Assembly (NCBI RefSeq): GCF_000378145.1
Contig: NZ_KB899279.1
Span: 1 to 64,000, forward strand
Source: Saccharibacillus kuerlensis DSM 22868
Lineage (GTDB): Bacteria > Bacillota > Bacilli > Paenibacillales > Paenibacillaceae
DNA: 64,000 bases
Direction: 5' to 3'
In this document: piece after piece, positions 53,051 through 64,000 of the stretch
Layout of the letters: every line of letters starts with the position of its first letter
Numbering within the stretch: position 1 is the stretch's first letter
Notes under the pieces: generated by a model
Told to the model about the DNA's origin: nothing
The model's database searches: none
Seen by the model: the letters and a program-made list of their open reading frames with translations, nothing else
Made by a program: the position numbers and the translations under genes

Positions 53051-53785
53051 TCAGAAAGCCAGAAGCATCATCGAATACCCAATGGTTCCAAGCAGGAACA
53101 TGCCGAGACTGCTCTGCTTTTCTTCGGGCAGCTCCTCCTTAAGCACATTCAGCAAAATGCCGCCTGACAGGAAAGCGAACAGCGAAGCCAGCACCAGCTC
53201 CGGCACTTCCGTCAGCATTCCGATTCCCCAGCCGATCAGGATACTGGCGGTCAGGATCCATCGGCCTCGGCGGTCGTAACGTTCCTGATGATCTTCCCTC
53301 AATGAATGGTCGTTGACTACAAAGTGCAGCGCCATCGCCAGCGAAAACAGAATCAAATTCCATGCCGTTTCCTGAATCCGGTGTACAAGCAGATAGCCGA
53401 TCAGCGCATTGTAAAGGGCAAACGAGATCATATGCACCCGGTATATGCCATAACTCGGCCGAGCTTCTCCGTGCCGCTCCTGGCTTTGTTGGCGTGAAAT
53501 CTTAACCGTCCGCTCCAGCGCATAAAAGACGACCAGGCCCAGCATCGCGATCAAATAAGCGTGATGTTCCATAAAGCTCAAAATATCCAGATGCTCGCTG
53601 CTTTCAAATGACTCCTGGTGTTCCTTCAGTTCAGGCAAAATATGCACGAAGACATAAGCAACCGCCACGCCGCCGGCCAACGATAGGAAGCGGCTTCGCG
53701 GAACAGTATCCAAAAACTTCATCGAAGCGGAGAACATATGCACCAGCGCCATCAGCACCGCTATCAAAAAAATCAATCCGTTCAT
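53051..53785 (-). CDS. ZIP-like membrane protein
   Basis: 244 residues from ATG 53785 (GGGAGGGG upstream). Seven to eight helices. HILPELKEHQ near residue 48, ALHFVVNDHSLREDH and AFLSGGILLNVLKEELPEE resemble the metal-binding helices of ZIP permeases. Zinc or other divalent cation transport is possible but unproven. It is likely a single gene, preceded by a strong hairpin. Confidence 0.65.
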   Translation of the reverse strand: MNGLIFLIAVLMALVHMFSASMKFLDTVPRSRFLSLAGGVAVAYVFVHILPELKEHQESFESSEHLDILSFMEHHAYLIAMLGLVVFYALERTVKISRQQSQERHGEARPSYGIYRVHMISFALYNALIGYLLVHRIQETAWNLILFSLAMALHFVVNDHSLREDHQERYDRRGRWILTASILIGWGIGMLTEVPELVLASLFAFLSGGILLNVLKEELPEEKQSSLGMFLLGTIGYSMMLLAF

Positions 53786-53817
53786 CCCGTTCCACCCCTC
53801 CCTTCCGATTGATAGAA

Positions 53818-53872
53818 AGATACCCTGCCATCCGAAAACGCGATCGTTCCGCATTTCCGCTGCAGGGTATCT
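53818..53872 (-). terminator. Hairpin between the GH31 gene and the ZIP-like gene
   Basis: AGATACCCTGC and GCAGGGTATCT pair over a 33-nt loop; T-rich sequence follows on the minus strand. It is the probable end of the GH31 transcript. Confidence 0.6.
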
Positions 53873-53941
53873 CTTTCGCTACATTTGTCCTATTCTTCCC
53901 CGTTTCGCCGCTCAATGAAACCGAGCTTCTCCGTGCCGGAA

Positions 53942-56311
53942 TTATCTCTTCAGCCGCACCGTTCCGCTTTCCGCCGGAATATGGAACGTTGTACCTCGGA
54001 TTTCTGCCAAAAATGGAATCGCTTCTCCGTTCAGCTCCACCCAAGAAACGGATAGTCCATGCACAGTAAGCCTGAACGAACTATAGGCCTCCGCATAACC
54101 GGAGTTCCCTTTTTCCAACTTGATCTCCAGCTCGCCATCCTTTTCACTCTGACTGAATCGGTACTCGTTATAACTTCCACTCCGATAATCGAAGCTTTCG
54201 CCGTCGTCTTGGGTGTGCACGTATTCCCCCGTACCCGGATAGACGTCCAGCAGCAATTCCTTGATTTTAAGCTCGCCCACATACTTCTGATCTGGGTAAG
54301 CCGGTAGGAATGATCCCGCACTCACATAGATCGGACAGACATCGAGCGGCGCGTCGGCCAGAATTGCTTGTCCGCCTTCCAGCACTTCGCCGGATGCATA
54401 ATCGTACCATTTTCCTTCCGGCAGATATACCGCACGGTGTCTCTTGCCTTGTTCCACAACCGGCGCGATCAGCATCATGCTGCCGAACAGAAACTGATCG
54501 TCAAGCTCCTGTACGGATTCATCCTGCGGATACTCCAGCACAAGCGGACGCATGGGAGGAAGACCGGTATTTTCCGCTTCGCGCATCAGATCGTACAGAT
54601 ACGGAAGCATCCGGTAGCGCAGCTTCATCGCTTTGCGATACGCATTCAGTGTCTGCTCGTCGTACGCCCACGGCTCCTGATCCCGCGTTCCGATCGCCGT
54701 ATGGTTGCGGAACAGCGGACTGAATGCTCCCACCTGCACCCAACGCGCCAGCAGTTCCGGCGTGCAGTCGTGCGAGAAGCCGCCGACATCGCAGCCGTTG
54801 AACGCAAAGCCGCTCAGACCCAGATTCAGCGTCATGGGGATCGACATGCGCAGATGCTCCCAGAAGCTCTGATTGTCGCCGGTCCATACCGTCGAATATT
54901 TCTGCGTTCCGGCATAGGCGGCGCGGGTGATGACGAACGGTCTTTTGCCTGTCGCGTTCAGAATACCGTCGTAGGTGGACTGGGACATCAGATGACCGTA
55001 CACGTTATGCACTTCGCGGTGATCCGTTTCCCGTCCGTCATTCTTGAACCGTACATCGTCCGGGAGCGGTCCCGTGAAGCTTGCCGGCTCGTTCATATCG
55101 TTCCAAATCCCCGCTACGCCGGCATCGGTCATGATCTTCTGATTGCCTGCCCACCACTGACGGACCGGTTCATTAGAGAAGTCCGGATAGACCGAGTCTC
55201 CCGGCCATACCGTATTCACGTAAGTTACGCCGTCGCGGTCGGTCGCGTAATAGCCTTTGTCCAGTCCTTCGTCATAAATGGAATAGCCTTTGTCCTTCTT
55301 CACGCCCGGGTCGATAATCGTCACAATCTTGATGCCCTGCTCCTTCAGCTTCTCGATCATTGCAGCCGGGTCAGGGAAGCGCTCGCCGTCCCAGGTGAAT
55401 ACCCGGTAACCGTCCATATAGTCAATGTCCAGGTGAATGGCGTCCAGCGGCAGATCGTGCTCCCGGAACTTGTCCGCAATCTCCATAACTCTGGCTTCCG
55501 GCGCGTACGACCATCTGGACTGATGCGCGCCCAATGTCCACAGCTGCGGCAGCGGGGTTCGGCCGGTCAGCGCGGTATAGCGGGTTACGACATTTTTCAT
55601 ATCCGGTCCATAGATGAAGTAATAATCCAGATTGCCATCATCGGCGCCGAAATAATAATAGTCCGAATTTTCTTTGCCCATATCGAAGAACGTCTTGAAC
55701 GGATTATCGAAAAAGAGTCCGTAAGCCGCCCGTTCTTTCAGCGTGATGAAAAATGGAATACTCTTGTACAGCGACTTGTGGCTCTCAACATGCGGAGACG
55801 GATCGTCAGTGTTCCACATCTCGTATTCGTAGCCTTTCTTGTTCAGCGGTCCCGTCTTGTCGCCGAGTCCGTAGAACTTTTCGCCGCCTTCCATCGCTTT
55901 CAGAATCTGGATCTTGTGGTGGCCGGTCGTTCTCATTGCCTCATGGCCTTCGCCCTCGGCAATATCGACGTTACCCCGGCGCAGAAAGGGATCGCGGCTG
56001 CCGCGGTAATCCAGGCAGAGCGGCGTACCGACAGCATCGTAAAAGTCCACATGAAAATGATCGTACACTTTCACATTCAGCTCAGCCGTTACAATCTCAA
56101 TTCGCCCATCCCGCTCACTGACACGAAAATCGCAGTCCTCGAACGCGAAATTGGGATGCTCAACGGCCCGGGACTCATGCTCCTGCGTATGCAGCGGAGA
56201 AAAGACGTTAATTACCCATGGGTTCACAATCTCGATCTGTCCTTCGCCATGTTCGAATTGAATACGTACCCGTCGGCCTTCCTTCTCATACCCTGTCCGT
56301 TTGCCCCACAT
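53942..56311 (-). CDS. GH31 alpha-glucosidase
   Basis: 789 residues from ATG 56311. The N-terminal beta domain (about 20-240) leads to a TIM barrel with HLDIDYMDGYRVFTWD, the nucleophile Asp in GIWNDMNEP, and the acid/base Asp in STVWTGDNQSFWEHL, then a C-terminal beta domain. No signal peptide, so it works on imported alpha-glucosides or related sugars. Follows a Gfo/Idh gene in the same direction, but a terminator lies between. Confidence 0.93.
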   Translation of the reverse strand: MWGKRTGYEKEGRRVRIQFEHGEGQIEIVNPWVINVFSPLHTQEHESRAVEHPNFAFEDCDFRVSERDGRIEIVTAELNVKVYDHFHVDFYDAVGTPLCLDYRGSRDPFLRRGNVDIAEGEGHEAMRTTGHHKIQILKAMEGGEKFYGLGDKTGPLNKKGYEYEMWNTDDPSPHVESHKSLYKSIPFFITLKERAAYGLFFDNPFKTFFDMGKENSDYYYFGADDGNLDYYFIYGPDMKNVVTRYTALTGRTPLPQLWTLGAHQSRWSYAPEARVMEIADKFREHDLPLDAIHLDIDYMDGYRVFTWDGERFPDPAAMIEKLKEQGIKIVTIIDPGVKKDKGYSIYDEGLDKGYYATDRDGVTYVNTVWPGDSVYPDFSNEPVRQWWAGNQKIMTDAGVAGIWNDMNEPASFTGPLPDDVRFKNDGRETDHREVHNVYGHLMSQSTYDGILNATGKRPFVITRAAYAGTQKYSTVWTGDNQSFWEHLRMSIPMTLNLGLSGFAFNGCDVGGFSHDCTPELLARWVQVGAFSPLFRNHTAIGTRDQEPWAYDEQTLNAYRKAMKLRYRMLPYLYDLMREAENTGLPPMRPLVLEYPQDESVQELDDQFLFGSMMLIAPVVEQGKRHRAVYLPEGKWYDYASGEVLEGGQAILADAPLDVCPIYVSAGSFLPAYPDQKYVGELKIKELLLDVYPGTGEYVHTQDDGESFDYRSGSYNEYRFSQSEKDGELEIKLEKGNSGYAEAYSSFRLTVHGLSVSWVELNGEAIPFLAEIRGTTFHIPAESGTVRLKR

Positions 56312-56334
56312 CTGCCTGTCGTCCTCCCTTTTGT

Positions 56335-56346
56335 GCAATCGTTTGC
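56335..56346. promoter_or_regulatory. LacI/CcpA-type operator upstream of the GH31 gene
   Basis: GCAATCGTTTGC is a 12-bp imperfect palindrome with the central CG of LacI-family sites. It is 23 bp upstream of the GH31 start codon, suggesting carbon control or a local repressor. Confidence 0.45.
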
Positions 56347-56480
56347 TTCAAGCTTCTACTCTATACCTTGCAGTAAAATGATAGCGTTGTCAAATTCGAA
56401 ATCTGTAGGTTTAATGCATCTGTATCTTACCTTCCCTTTTTAAATGGACATGATTCTTCACAGGTTGATTCACAAAAGAC

Positions 56481-56516
56481 AAAAAGACATCCCGGCTTCA
56501 GCCGAAATGTCCTTTT
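56481..56516 (-). terminator. Terminator of the Gfo/Idh gene
   Basis: AAAAAGACAT and ATGTCCTTTT with inner GGCT/AGCC pairing, T run on the minus strand. 30 bp after the stop codon. Confidence 0.75.
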
Positions 56517-56546
56517 GATGCCTAATCGGCAGTGCCGATACAAGCT

Positions 56547-57608
56547 TCAAATGTCCCGTACAATGACCGAATTGCTCTCTGCCGATTCAAAAATAGCCTC
56601 AATCAGCGTCATTACGCGATAGACTTCGTCATTGGGTACAGCCTGTTTGGACGCGCCTTCAAGGGTGGAGACAAGGTTGACGTAAAAGTTGTCCGACAAG
56701 TCTTCCACATGCTCGATTGGTCTGCGGATCGTCGATTCCTCGGAAGGAGGCGCCATCGTTTTGGTCAATCCTTTGCCCGCCTGGATCGGCTTTGGCTCGA
56801 CATGCTCAACCTCTCGGTTACGCGTTACAATCTCACCGCTTAAGTCCCAGTCGCGGATGACCGCTGTCCCTTCCGTTCCTTTCACATACCAGCGGGGCAG
56901 CTTGATAAAGTTGGTCGTTCCCACTTCAATCACGGCACTTAACCCGTTCTTGAACTTAATCGATGCCGTGAATCCGTCATCCACTTCCGTTCCCAAAATG
57001 TAACTGAGATCGGCGTACACACTTTCAATCTTGCTGTCTGTGAGCAGCAGCAGTTGGTCCAGCAGATGAACGCCCCAATCAAGCAGCATACCGCCGCCGT
57101 AGGCTTTGAGCTGCCGCCAGTCGCCTGGTATTCCGTTCGCACCTTGTACACGCGATTCCACATGGAAGACGTCGCCGACCTTTTTATGGGCAATCAAGTC
57201 TTTCACGATCAGAAAATCTTCATCCCAACGGCGATTCTGATGGACCATAAACAGACGCTCCGATTCCTCGGCCGCCCGCAGAATCTCAAGCAGATCGGTC
57301 GTATTCACCGCTGCCGGCTTCTCGCAAACGACATGCTTGCCTGCTCGCAGCGATTTGATCGATAACTCCTTGTGCACATCATTCGGCGTTGCAATCAGTA
57401 CAATATCCACTTCTTCGTCATCCAGTATCGATTCAAAGTTTTCGTAAGCTCGGTAACCTCGGCTTCTGGCCAGATCCATTCGGTACTCAGTAGGATCATA
57501 GACGCCGGCTATGGCGATTCGCCCTGTCTCTTCAGCCAGCTTTGCATTATGACTGCCCATTCCTCCAAAACCGACTACAACAAGATTATATATTTTCCCA
57601 TGATTCAT
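56547..57608 (-). CDS. Gfo/Idh/MocA family oxidoreductase
   Basis: 353 residues. Rossmann nucleotide-binding start NLVVVGFGGMGSHNAKL, IATPNDVHKELSIKSLRAGKHVVCEKPAA with the catalytic-Lys EKP motif, and the GGGMLLDWGVHLLDQ His of the C-terminal domain. It probably oxidises or reduces a sugar or inositol derivative; the substrate is not deducible. Confidence 0.9.
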   Translation of the reverse strand: MNHGKIYNLVVVGFGGMGSHNAKLAEETGRIAIAGVYDPTEYRMDLARSRGYRAYENFESILDDEEVDIVLIATPNDVHKELSIKSLRAGKHVVCEKPAAVNTTDLLEILRAAEESERLFMVHQNRRWDEDFLIVKDLIAHKKVGDVFHVESRVQGANGIPGDWRQLKAYGGGMLLDWGVHLLDQLLLLTDSKIESVYADLSYILGTEVDDGFTASIKFKNGLSAVIEVGTTNFIKLPRWYVKGTEGTAVIRDWDLSGEIVTRNREVEHVEPKPIQAGKGLTKTMAPPSEESTIRRPIEHVEDLSDNFYVNLVSTLEGASKQAVPNDEVYRVMTLIEAIFESAESNSVIVRDI

Positions 57609-57777
57609 AGGTCTGCCATCCTTTCCTGGATCGTTCGGTAGAATGATGGTTTATTTTCTTCAACAGAGTGAATACGTTAAAGAGCGCGTTAGCTTTTTTT
57701 AAACACTACCTCTTCGCCCTTAAACAAAGGTCTGCTCGGCTGTGCAATTTTCTCCGGCTGCATGAAACCAACATATG

Positions 57778-57813
57778 CAAAAAGACCGAACGGCTCAGGC
57801 CATTCGGTCTTCT
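57778..57813 (-). terminator. Terminator of the dicarboxylate symporter gene
   Basis: AAAGACCGAACGGC, TCA, GGCCATTCGGTCTT with T residues on the minus strand, 70 bp after the stop. Confidence 0.8.
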
Positions 57814-57883
57814 TATCTATTACGGCAGATGCTTTGTACTCGAATTTTGCTAAAAATTGAATAGAAATCTCTGCTTTTCCGTC

Positions 57884-59104
57884 TTAAAGGACGGCAGCCT
57901 CCTTCGGAGTCTGTACCTGATGCTGACGTTCTTTGGCGCTTACGACAACGGATGCCGATGCATCGCCGCTTACGTTAAGCGTTGTACGGAACATATCCAG
58001 AATCCGGTCCACGCCGGCAATCAGGGCTACACCTTCCAGCGGAAGCCCAACCGCAGCCGTAACCATCGAGAGCATGACAAGGGCAGCACCCGGTACACCT
58101 GCAGCTCCGATTGAGCCAAGCGTTGCGGTAAGGACAATCATCAGCAGCTGAGTGAATGAGAGATCGATTCCGAATACCTGAGCGATAAACAAAGCGGCAA
58201 GTCCTTGGTACATCGCCGTTCCGTCCATATTGATTGTCGCACCCAGCGGCAGTACAAAGGACGTCACTTTACGAGGCACTTTCAGATTATCTTCGCAGGA
58301 TTTGATCGTAACCGGCAGAGTGCCGGAACTGCTTGACGTGCTGAAGGCAACCAGCATTGCCGGCGCTATTCCGCGGACAAAGGTTAACGGACTCATCTTG
58401 CCCAATGTCCGAACAGCAAGCAGATACGTCACAATAAAGTGAACCAGACAGCCGGTCATGAAAGCAAGCAGCAGCTTCATCAGAGGCAGCAGCACAGCCA
58501 GTCCATACTGACCGACAATTGGAGCTGTCAGACCGAGAATGCCGAACGGCGCGAAACGCATGACGATTCCAGTGATTTTATACATAATTTCAGCAAATTC
58601 TTCGAAAAACTTGTAGACCGTCCGGCTTTTCTCTCCAAGAAGAGTAATACCAAGCCCCAAAAATACAGCGAAGAAAATGATCTGCAGCATATTGCCGGTG
58701 ACCAGACTCTCAATCGGGTTGGTCGGCACAATGCCCAACAGCATATCCGTAACGCTCGGCGCCTGTGCTACATCCGGCTGCGACTCGCTGCCCGGCATCG
58801 ACAATCCGGTTCCCGGCATAAAAATATAACCGACCCCGATTCCGATCGCAACAGCAATGGCTGTCGTCACCATATAATACAGGACGGTCTTGCCGCCAAG
58901 TGCGCCAAGCTGCTTGAGGCTGCCTGTACCGGCGACGCCGATTACAAGCGAAGACAGGACGAGCGGAACGACGACAAATTTGATCAGACGCAGGAACAAG
59001 TCGCCGAGAGGCTGGATTACCGCAATCGAAGGACCGAAGATCAATCCTAAAACAATGGCTAACACAAAAGCAATAAAAATCTGGGTAAGCAAATTGAGCC
59101 TCAT
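57884..59104 (-). CDS. Dicarboxylate/amino acid:cation symporter
   Basis: 406 residues, DAACS family (GltP/GltT). Eight helices with two re-entrant loops: AFSTSSSSGTLPVT (serine-rich HP1), LPLGATINMDGTAMYQG (NMDGT), and VPGAALVMLSMV (HP2). Imports glutamate, aspartate or C4-dicarboxylates with Na+ or H+. The exact substrate is not certain. Confidence 0.92.
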   Translation of the reverse strand: MRLNLLTQIFIAFVLAIVLGLIFGPSIAVIQPLGDLFLRLIKFVVVPLVLSSLVIGVAGTGSLKQLGALGGKTVLYYMVTTAIAVAIGIGVGYIFMPGTGLSMPGSESQPDVAQAPSVTDMLLGIVPTNPIESLVTGNMLQIIFFAVFLGLGITLLGEKSRTVYKFFEEFAEIMYKITGIVMRFAPFGILGLTAPIVGQYGLAVLLPLMKLLLAFMTGCLVHFIVTYLLAVRTLGKMSPLTFVRGIAPAMLVAFSTSSSSGTLPVTIKSCEDNLKVPRKVTSFVLPLGATINMDGTAMYQGLAALFIAQVFGIDLSFTQLLMIVLTATLGSIGAAGVPGAALVMLSMVTAAVGLPLEGVALIAGVDRILDMFRTTLNVSGDASASVVVSAKERQHQVQTPKEAAVL

Positions 59105-59227
59105 AGGGATCCTCCTCCAAATATATCCTGACCGAATAGCTAATATCAGACTGTATCGTCAGTTGAATTTCGATGTTTTATATTCTATCATAAAACTCAT
59201 TAGAATAGTGGGGATTATTATGGGCAG

Positions 59228-59256
59228 TTGACATCTTGTTTCCGCCTTGCTAGAGT
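59228..59256 (+). promoter_or_regulatory. Promoter of the GH1 gene
   Basis: TTGACA (59228-59233), 17 bp, TAGAGT (59251-59256). Transcription would begin about 20 bp before the RAT-like element. Confidence 0.7.
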
Positions 59257-59261
59257 TTTAG

Positions 59262-60854
<1,593 letters not shown>

Positions 60855-60971
60855 AACTTATTGACTGGCTTCCGGCTTAACAGGACTGCGGGAGAAATTC
60901 GCTTCTTTTTGAAACCGAATTTCTCTCTCTGCCTATTCGCTTCGCTTTGAAGCAGACTTTCAAGGCGTATG

Positions 60972-61002
60972 AACGGAAATCCTTACAGGGATTTCCGTTT
61001 TT
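60972..61002 (+). terminator. Terminator of the GH1 gene
   Basis: AACGGAAATCC, TTACAG, GGATTTCCGTT followed by TTT. It separates GH1 from the licT transcription unit. Confidence 0.85.
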
Positions 61003-61015
61003 GCGTACATCCGCT

Positions 61016-61029
61016 TGAAAGCGTTGACA
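61016..61029 (+). promoter_or_regulatory. cre box (CcpA site) over the licT promoter
   Basis: TGAAAGCGTTGACA fits the TGWAANCGNTNWCA consensus at every position. It covers the -35 of the licT promoter, so CcpA would repress in glucose. Confidence 0.8.
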
Positions 61030-61052
61030 CCTTTTCTTCTTCCGGCTACACT
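61024..61052 (+). promoter_or_regulatory. licT promoter
   Basis: TTGACA (61024-61029), 17 bp, TACACT (61047-61052). Confidence 0.75.
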
Positions 61053-61075
61053 GGGGGTAATCGCATAATTAAATA

Positions 61076-61128
61076 GGATTGTTACTGTCCGGACATTGAC
61101 TGCAGTCAAGACCGTGTCAGGCAAAACC
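61076..61128 (+). promoter_or_regulatory. Extended RAT upstream of licT
   Basis: The canonical RAT halves GGATTGTTACTG (61076-61087) and CAGGCAAAACC (61118-61128) are separated by 30 nt instead of the usual few. The insert contains TTGACTGCAGTCAA (61096-61109), a perfect palindrome, with CGG/CCG pairs leading to it, so the RAT has an additional apical stem. Confidence 0.75.
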
Positions 61129-61198
61129 TAAGCCGCAACAGCTCAAGACACAGGATATTTCGCCGTGTCTTGCAGATTTGTTGTGCCTTAGGTTTTTT
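61123..61198 (+). terminator. Conditional terminator before licT
   Basis: AAAACCTAAG and CTTAGGTTTT are the outer stem, CAAGACAC/GTGTCTTG the inner one, followed by TTT. The 5' arm overlaps the RAT 3' half. Confidence 0.85.
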
Positions 61199-61239
61199 GT
61201 GTTTTACAATGGGGACAGAGAGAAATCAGGGGGTGCCGC

Positions 61240-62070
61240 ATGAAAATCGCAAAAGTCATCAACAACAACGTAATCAGTGTTTATCAGGCGGACGGCACGG
61301 AGCTTGTTGTAATGGGCCGGGGACTCGCATTCAAGAAAAAACCAGGGGATGCTGTCGACGAACGCAATATACAAAAAGTGTTTGCACTCAAAAATCAACA
61401 GACGACCGACAACTTCAAGATGCTGCTGCGCGAAGTACCGATCGAGCTGGTCGTCATTGTGGAAGAAATGATCGAGTATGCCAAGCAGACGCTCAGCCGC
61501 AAGCTGAACGAAAATCTGTATGTATCGCTGACCGATCATATCAACTTCGCCATCGAACGACAGCGTGAAGGGATTGAGATCAAAAACGCCCTACTGTGGG
61601 AAGTCAAACAGCTGTATAAGGACGAGTTTGGAATCGGGATGAAAATGCTGGAACAAATTCGCGAAAAAATACAGTTGCAGCTGCCTGAAGACGAAGCCGC
61701 ATTTATTGCCATTCATATCGTCAATGCGGAGATGAACGAAGAAGTCTCGACGACGATGAATATCACAAAATTTATGCAGCAAATTATTAACATCGTCAAA
61801 TATCACTTCAAAACGGAGTTTGACGAAGAATCGCTCAGCTACTTCCGTTTCATCACCCATCTGAAATTTTTTGCCCAACGGGTATTCAATGGTGCACATT
61901 ATGAGAACAATTATGATCATCTTTACGAAGCGATTCGGGATAAGCATCCGGATGCAGCTAGATGCACAGAAAAAATCCGCAGCTTCGTATCCAAAGAATA
62001 CAATCATGAACTGACCAGCGAAGAAATGCTGTATTTGACTGTACATTTGAAACGAGTCGTAAATCGCTGA
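61240..62070 (+). CDS. licT: LicT-type transcription antiterminator
   Basis: 276 residues. N-terminal RNA-binding CAT domain (1-55, MKIAKVINNNVISV), then two PRDs with the phosphorylatable His at 100, 159, 207 and 269, the same numbering as B. subtilis LicT. It binds RATs and prevents termination when beta-glucoside is present. Autoregulated by the RAT upstream. Confidence 0.95.
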   Translation: MKIAKVINNNVISVYQADGTELVVMGRGLAFKKKPGDAVDERNIQKVFALKNQQTTDNFKMLLREVPIELVVIVEEMIEYAKQTLSRKLNENLYVSLTDHINFAIERQREGIEIKNALLWEVKQLYKDEFGIGMKMLEQIREKIQLQLPEDEAAFIAIHIVNAEMNEEVSTTMNITKFMQQIINIVKYHFKTEFDEESLSYFRFITHLKFFAQRVFNGAHYENNYDHLYEAIRDKHPDAARCTEKIRSFVSKEYNHELTSEEMLYLTVHLKRVVNR

Positions 62071-62159
62071 TCTGCTGTGCGGCTTTTGCTGGAATGGATG
62101 AATAGATGCTGAATTTCGAGCTTTATCGTCAAAAAATTAATTTTTTTAAAATGTATGCG

Positions 62160-62188
62160 TTGACAATCTTATGAAAGCGTTATATTCT
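62160..62188 (+). promoter_or_regulatory. bglP promoter with cre-like site
   Basis: TTGACA (62160-62165), 17 bp, TATTCT (62183-62188). In the spacer TGAAAGCGTTATAT (62172-62185) matches a cre box except at the last CA. Confidence 0.7.
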
Positions 62189-62217
62189 AAACACATCCAA
62201 ATTGAATATCATCAATC

Positions 62218-62247
62218 GGGATTGTTACTGGTGATGCAGGCAAAACC
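62218..62247 (+). promoter_or_regulatory. Canonical RAT upstream of bglP
   Basis: GGGATTGTTACTG, a short loop and GCAGGCAAAACC, matching the LicT site of Bacillus bglP. Confidence 0.85.
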
Positions 62248-62312
62248 TAAGTCGTGAAAAATAGCGGGCGTATTCTGTGCTCTCTGCTCTTTTTCAAGGC
62301 TTAGGTTTTTTG
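62242..62312 (+). terminator. Conditional terminator before bglP
   Basis: AAAACCTAAG and CTTAGGTTTT with inner GAAAAA/TTTTTC pairing, then T run. The same stem sequence as the licT terminator. Confidence 0.85.
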
Positions 62313-62352
62313 TTTGCCTAAATCACCCAAAATATTCTTCAAATTATAATAA

Positions 62353-64000
<1,648 letters not shown>

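Noticed and set aside
54368-56443. 691-residue open frame antisense to the GH31 gene
   Set aside because: Same reasons: full overlap with a clear enzyme gene, odd composition and no recognisable domain.
61170-61568. 132-residue frame overlapping the licT start
   Set aside because: Out-of-frame shadow of licT, and it starts inside the terminator hairpin.

Overview
The window looks like chromosomal DNA of a low-to-mid GC Firmicute of the Paenibacillaceae (Paenibacillus/Saccharibacillus type). The signs are strong purine-rich ribosome binding sites, Bacillus-type regulators and operators (NdoA/NdoAI, GbsR-OpuA, LicT with RNA antiterminator sites, cre boxes), a monoderm Tad pilus locus with a DUF6382-FHA protein, and tRNA genes with and without encoded CCA. 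Identification is by family recognition only; no database was searched.

Layout. 1-270 is the end of an IS4-type transposase, followed by non-coding DNA with AATAAGTGC inverted repeats. 747-1973 is a chromate transporter. 2362-16404 is a leftward cluster: an exported membrane protein, an ABC-2 ATPase and permease, a coiled-coil membrane protein, a MoxR ATPase, a DUF58 protein and two membrane VWA proteins. 16610-20213 holds purU, an endonuclease IV with a C-terminal extension, and a TIGR01777 epimerase. 20353-31356 is a leftward ten-gene Tad pilus operon (TadZ, CpaF, TadB, TadC, Flp, TadE-like, DUF5702, TadE-like, prepilin peptidase, DUF6382-FHA) with an intrinsic terminator in its leader. 31655-34023 has a DCC thiol-disulfide protein, a Cys-rich small protein, Ohr and a glutathione peroxidase.

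34216-36639 is the most unusual part. Two identical tRNA-Leu(GAG) genes flank about 2.2 kb that carries an orphan UreF-like gene, a divergent phage-style repressor/HTH pair with a palindromic operator, and a small Cys-pair protein. tRNA-Lys, Glu, Ser and Asn follow. 37316-47590 is housekeeping: a small basic protein, SprT-like protein, serine hydrolase, Tex, a TRM11-like methyltransferase, L-serine dehydratase (sdaAA/AB), the NdoAI/NdoA toxin-antitoxin pair and alanine racemase. 47911-51848 is gbsR and the divergent opuA osmoprotectant operon, with an 18-bp-arm operator over the opuA promoter. 51973-59104 has YhaM, a ZIP-like membrane protein, a GH31 alpha-glucosidase, a Gfo/Idh/MocA oxidoreductase and a dicarboxylate/glutamate symporter. 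59415-64000 is a beta-glucoside regulon (GH1 phospho-beta-glucosidase, LicT, PTS EIIBCA); each gene has its own promoter, RNA antiterminator (RAT) and overlapping terminator.

Four gaps (9949-10039, 12005-12079, 19118-19213, 35331-35421) contain decayed tandem arrays with exact 12, 13 or 15 bp period, a feature no annotated gene explains.
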